A stretch of 64,000 nt of DNA from Panulirus ornatus (taxonomy: Eukaryota; Arthropoda; Malacostraca; Decapoda; Palinuridae): the NCBI RefSeq assembly GCF_036320965.1, contig NC_092281.1, positions 14,986,719-15,050,718 on the forward strand. The letters run 5' to 3'. Made by a program: the position numbers and the translations under genes. Position 1 is the stretch's first letter. Each line of letters begins with the position of its first letter. Below, piece after piece: positions 61,101 to 64,000 of the stretch. Below the pieces are notes generated by a model. That model worked only from the letters and a program-made list of their open reading frames with translations, ran no database searches and was not told where the DNA came from.

Positions 61101-64000
61101 ATACAAACCTATCCTCATACAACCGAGGTTGTGCAATCCAGACGTATCCTCATACAACCGAGGTTGTGTAATACAAGCCTAGCCTCACACAACCGAGGTT
61201 GTGCAATCCAGACGTATCCTCATACAACCGAGGTTGTGTAATACAAGCCTAGCCTCACACAACCGAGGTTGTGTAATACAAGCCTAGCCTCACACAACCG
61301 AGGTTGTGTAATACAAGCCTAGCCTCACACAACCGAGGTTGTGCAATCCAGACGTATCCTCATACAACCGAGGTTGTGTAATACAAGCCTAGCCTCACAC
61401 AACCGAGGTTGTGTAATACAAGCCTAGCCTCACACAACCGAGGTTGTGTAATACAAGCCTAGCCTCACACAACCGAGGTTGTGTAATACAAGCCTAGCCT
61501 CACACAACCGAGGTTGTGCAATCCAGACGTATCCTCATACAACCGAGGTTGTGCAATCCAGACGTATCCTCATACAACCGAGGTTGTGCAATCCAGACGT
61601 ATCCTCATACAACCGAGGTTGTGTAATACAAGCCTAGCCTCACACAACCGAGGTTGTGTAATACAAGCCTAGCCTCACACAACCGAGGTTGTGTAAGCCA
61701 GACCTATCCTCATACAACCGAGGTTGTGCAATCCAGACGTATCCTCATACAACCGAGGTTGTGCAATCCAGACGTATCCTCATACAACCAGGGTTGTGTA
61801 ATATAAACCTATCCTCACACAAACGAAGCTGTGTGATACAAACCTATCCTCATACAACCAGGGTTGTGTAATATAAACCTATCCTCACACAAACGAAGCT
61901 GTGTGATACAAACCTATCCTCATACAACCGAGGTTGTGCAATCCAGACGTATCCTCATACAACCGAGGTTGTGCAATCCAGACGTATCCTCATACAACCG
62001 AGGTTGTGTAATACAAGCCTAGCCTCACACAACCGAGGTTGTGCAATCCAGACGTATCCTCATACAACCAGGGTTGTGTAATATAAACCTATCCTCACAC
62101 AAACGAAGCTGTGTGATACAAACCTATCCTCATACAACCGAGGTTGTGTAATACAAGCCTAGCCTCACACAACCGAGGTTGTGTAATACAAGCCTAGCCT
62201 CACACAACCGAGGTTGTGTAAGCCAGACCTATCCTCATACAACCGAGGTTGTGCAATCCAGACGTATCCTCATACAACCGAGGTTGTGCAATCCAGACGT
62301 ATCCTCATACAACCGAGGTTGTGCAATCCAGACGTATCCTCATACAACCGAGGTTGTGCAATCCAGACGTATCCTCATACAACCGAGGTTGTGCAATCCA
62401 GACGTATCCTCATACAACCGAGGTTGTGTAAGCCAGACCTATCCTCATATAACCGGGTTGTGTAATAATCCAGACCTATCCTCATATAACCGGGTTGTGT
62501 AATAATCCAGACCTATCCTCATACAACCGAGGTTGTGTAATACAAGCCTAGCCTCACACAACCGAGGTTGTGTAATACAAGCCTAGCCTCACACAACCGA
62601 GGTTGTGTAATACAAGCCTAGCCTCACACAACCGAGGTTGTGTAATACAAGCCTAGCCTCACACAACCGAGGTTGTGTAATACAAGCCTAGCCTCACACA
62701 ACCGAGGTTGTGCAATCCAGACGTATCCTCATACAACCGAGGTTGTGTAAGCCAGACCTATCCTCATACAACCGAGGTTGTGCAATCCAGACGTATCCTC
62801 ATACAACCGAGGTTGTGTAATACAAGCCTAGCCTCACACAACCGAGGTTGTGCAATCCAGACGTATCCTCATACAACCGAGGTTGTGTAATACAAGCCTA
62901 GCCTCACACAACCGAGGTTGTGCAATCCAGACGTATCCTCATACAACCGAGGTTGTGTAAGCCAGACCTATCCTCATACAACCAGGGTTGTGTAATATAA
63001 ACCTATCCTCACACAAACGAAGCTGTGTGATACAAACCTATCCTCATACAACCGAGGTTGTGTAATACAAGCCTAGCCTCACACAACCGAGGTTGTGTAA
63101 GCCAGACCTATCCTCATACAACCAGGGTTGTGTAATATAAACCTATCCTCACACAAACGAAGCTGTGTGATACAAACCTATCCTCATACAACCGAGGTTG
63201 TGTAAGCCAGACCTATCCTCATATAACCGGGTTGTGTAATAATCCAGACCTATCCTCATACAACCGAGGTTGTGTAATACAAGCCTAGCCTCACACAACC
63301 GAGGTTGTGTAATACAAGCCTAGCCTCACACAACCGAGGTTGTGTAATACAAGCCTAGCCTCACACAACCGAGGTTGTGTAATACAAGCCTAGCCTCACA
63401 CAACCGAGGTTGTGTAAGCCAGACCTATCCTCATACAACCGAGGTTGTGCAATCCAGACGTATCCTCATACAACCGAGGTTGTGTAATACAAGCCTAGCC
63501 TCACACAACCGAGGTTGTGTAATACAAGCCTAGCCTCACACAACCGAGGTTGTGTAATACAAGCCTAGCCTCACACAACCGAGGTTGTGTAAGCCAGACC
63601 TATCCTCATATAACCGGGTTGTGTAATAATCCAGACCTATCCTCATACAACCGAGGTTGTGTAATACAAGCCTAGCCTCACACAACCGAGGTTGTGCAAT
63701 CCAGACGTATCCTCATACAACCGAGGTTGTGCAATCCAGACGTATCCTCATACAACCGAGGTTGTGTAATACAAGCCTAGCCTCACACAACCGAGGTTGT
63801 GTAATACAAGCCTAGCCTCACACAACCGAGGTTGTGTAAGCCAGACCTATCCTCATACAACCGAGGTTGTGCAATCCAGACGTATCCTCATACAACCGAG
63901 GTTGTGTAATACAAGCCTAGCCTCACACAACCGAGGTTGTGCAATCCAGACGTATCCTCATACAACCGAGGTTGTGCAATCCAGACGTATCCTCATACAA
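58138..64000 (+). repeat. 35-bp satellite array with dyad-bearing units, reaches window end
   Basis: About 167 tandem units, nearly all exactly 35 bp. Main subtypes by their left half: TGTGTAATACAAGCCTAGCC, TGTGCAATCCAGACGTATCC, TGTGTAAGCCAGACCTATCC, a paired TGTGTAATATAAACC/TGTGTGATACAAACC dimer, and a longer TGTGTAATAATCCAGACC form (37-38 bp). Unit junctions carry an inverted word: ACACAACCGAGGTTGTGT in the commonest subtype, the inner ACAACCGAGGTTGT in others. Subtypes are interspersed rather than blocked. Many 60- to 107-codon frames arise because 35 is not a multiple of three and several subtypes lack stops; none is considered coding. The right boundary is outside the window. A centromeric, pericentromeric or heterochromatic role is possible but unproven. 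Confidence 0.98.

Noticed and set aside
58138..64000. CRISPR-like look: palindromic direct repeats separated by short middle segments
   Set aside because: The middle segments come from only a few recurring types rather than unique spacers, the total period is 35 bp, there are no cas genes, and the context is eukaryotic repeat DNA.

Overview
The window reads as non-coding, repeat-dominated DNA from a large animal genome, most likely a decapod crustacean (lobster, crayfish, crab or shrimp type). This is inferred from about 23 long dinucleotide arrays (GT/CA, TC/GA, AT), many minisatellites, tRNA-derived SINEs and non-LTR retrotransposon debris of the kind common in decapod genomes. There is no operon-like gene packing, rRNA gene, CRISPR array or bacterial gene. 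No complete, recognisable protein-coding gene is visible.

Layout. 0-10 kb: a SINE copy with a GT array, a G-rich strand-biased block, a degenerate reverse-transcriptase (RT) fragment near 2.9-3.35 kb, adjoining 29-bp and 43-bp tandem arrays (4.5-5.5 kb) and a dispersed repeat near 6.1 kb. 10-18 kb: a SINE tail running into an AT array, a 16-bp minisatellite (10.85-11.27 kb), a second LINE fragment (12.77-13.06 kb), and 28-, 32- and 44-bp minisatellites. 18-28 kb: three AT arrays around a LINE-type 3'-end element (20.1-20.34 kb), then a 27-unit 30-bp minisatellite with nested higher-order structure (27.55-28.36 kb). 28-41 kb: a probable decayed gene for a proline-rich, cuticle-like protein on the minus strand (29.27-29.76 kb), a 57-bp minisatellite, a LINE 3' half with an intact C-terminal codon stretch and its 3' UTR (35.5-36.5 kb, minus), a polypurine block, and a weak candidate two-exon signal-peptide gene start (about 40 kb, minus). 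41-58 kb: mostly featureless, with degenerate tandem repeats, GA/TC arrays, a foldback element and three tRNA-derived SINE copies.

From about 58.14 kb to the window end the sequence is a continuous satellite of about 35 bp units (about 167 units). It is built from a handful of subfamilies, and almost every unit junction carries a short dyad. This array, with its recurrent three-unit cassette, is the most distinctive structure here.

No genes can be said to act together. The interactions that can be read are between repeats: LINE-type 3' ends share a tail motif, and several retroelement 3' ends run straight into (AT)n arrays. All calls come from reading the sequence by eye, and boundaries are approximate unless stated.
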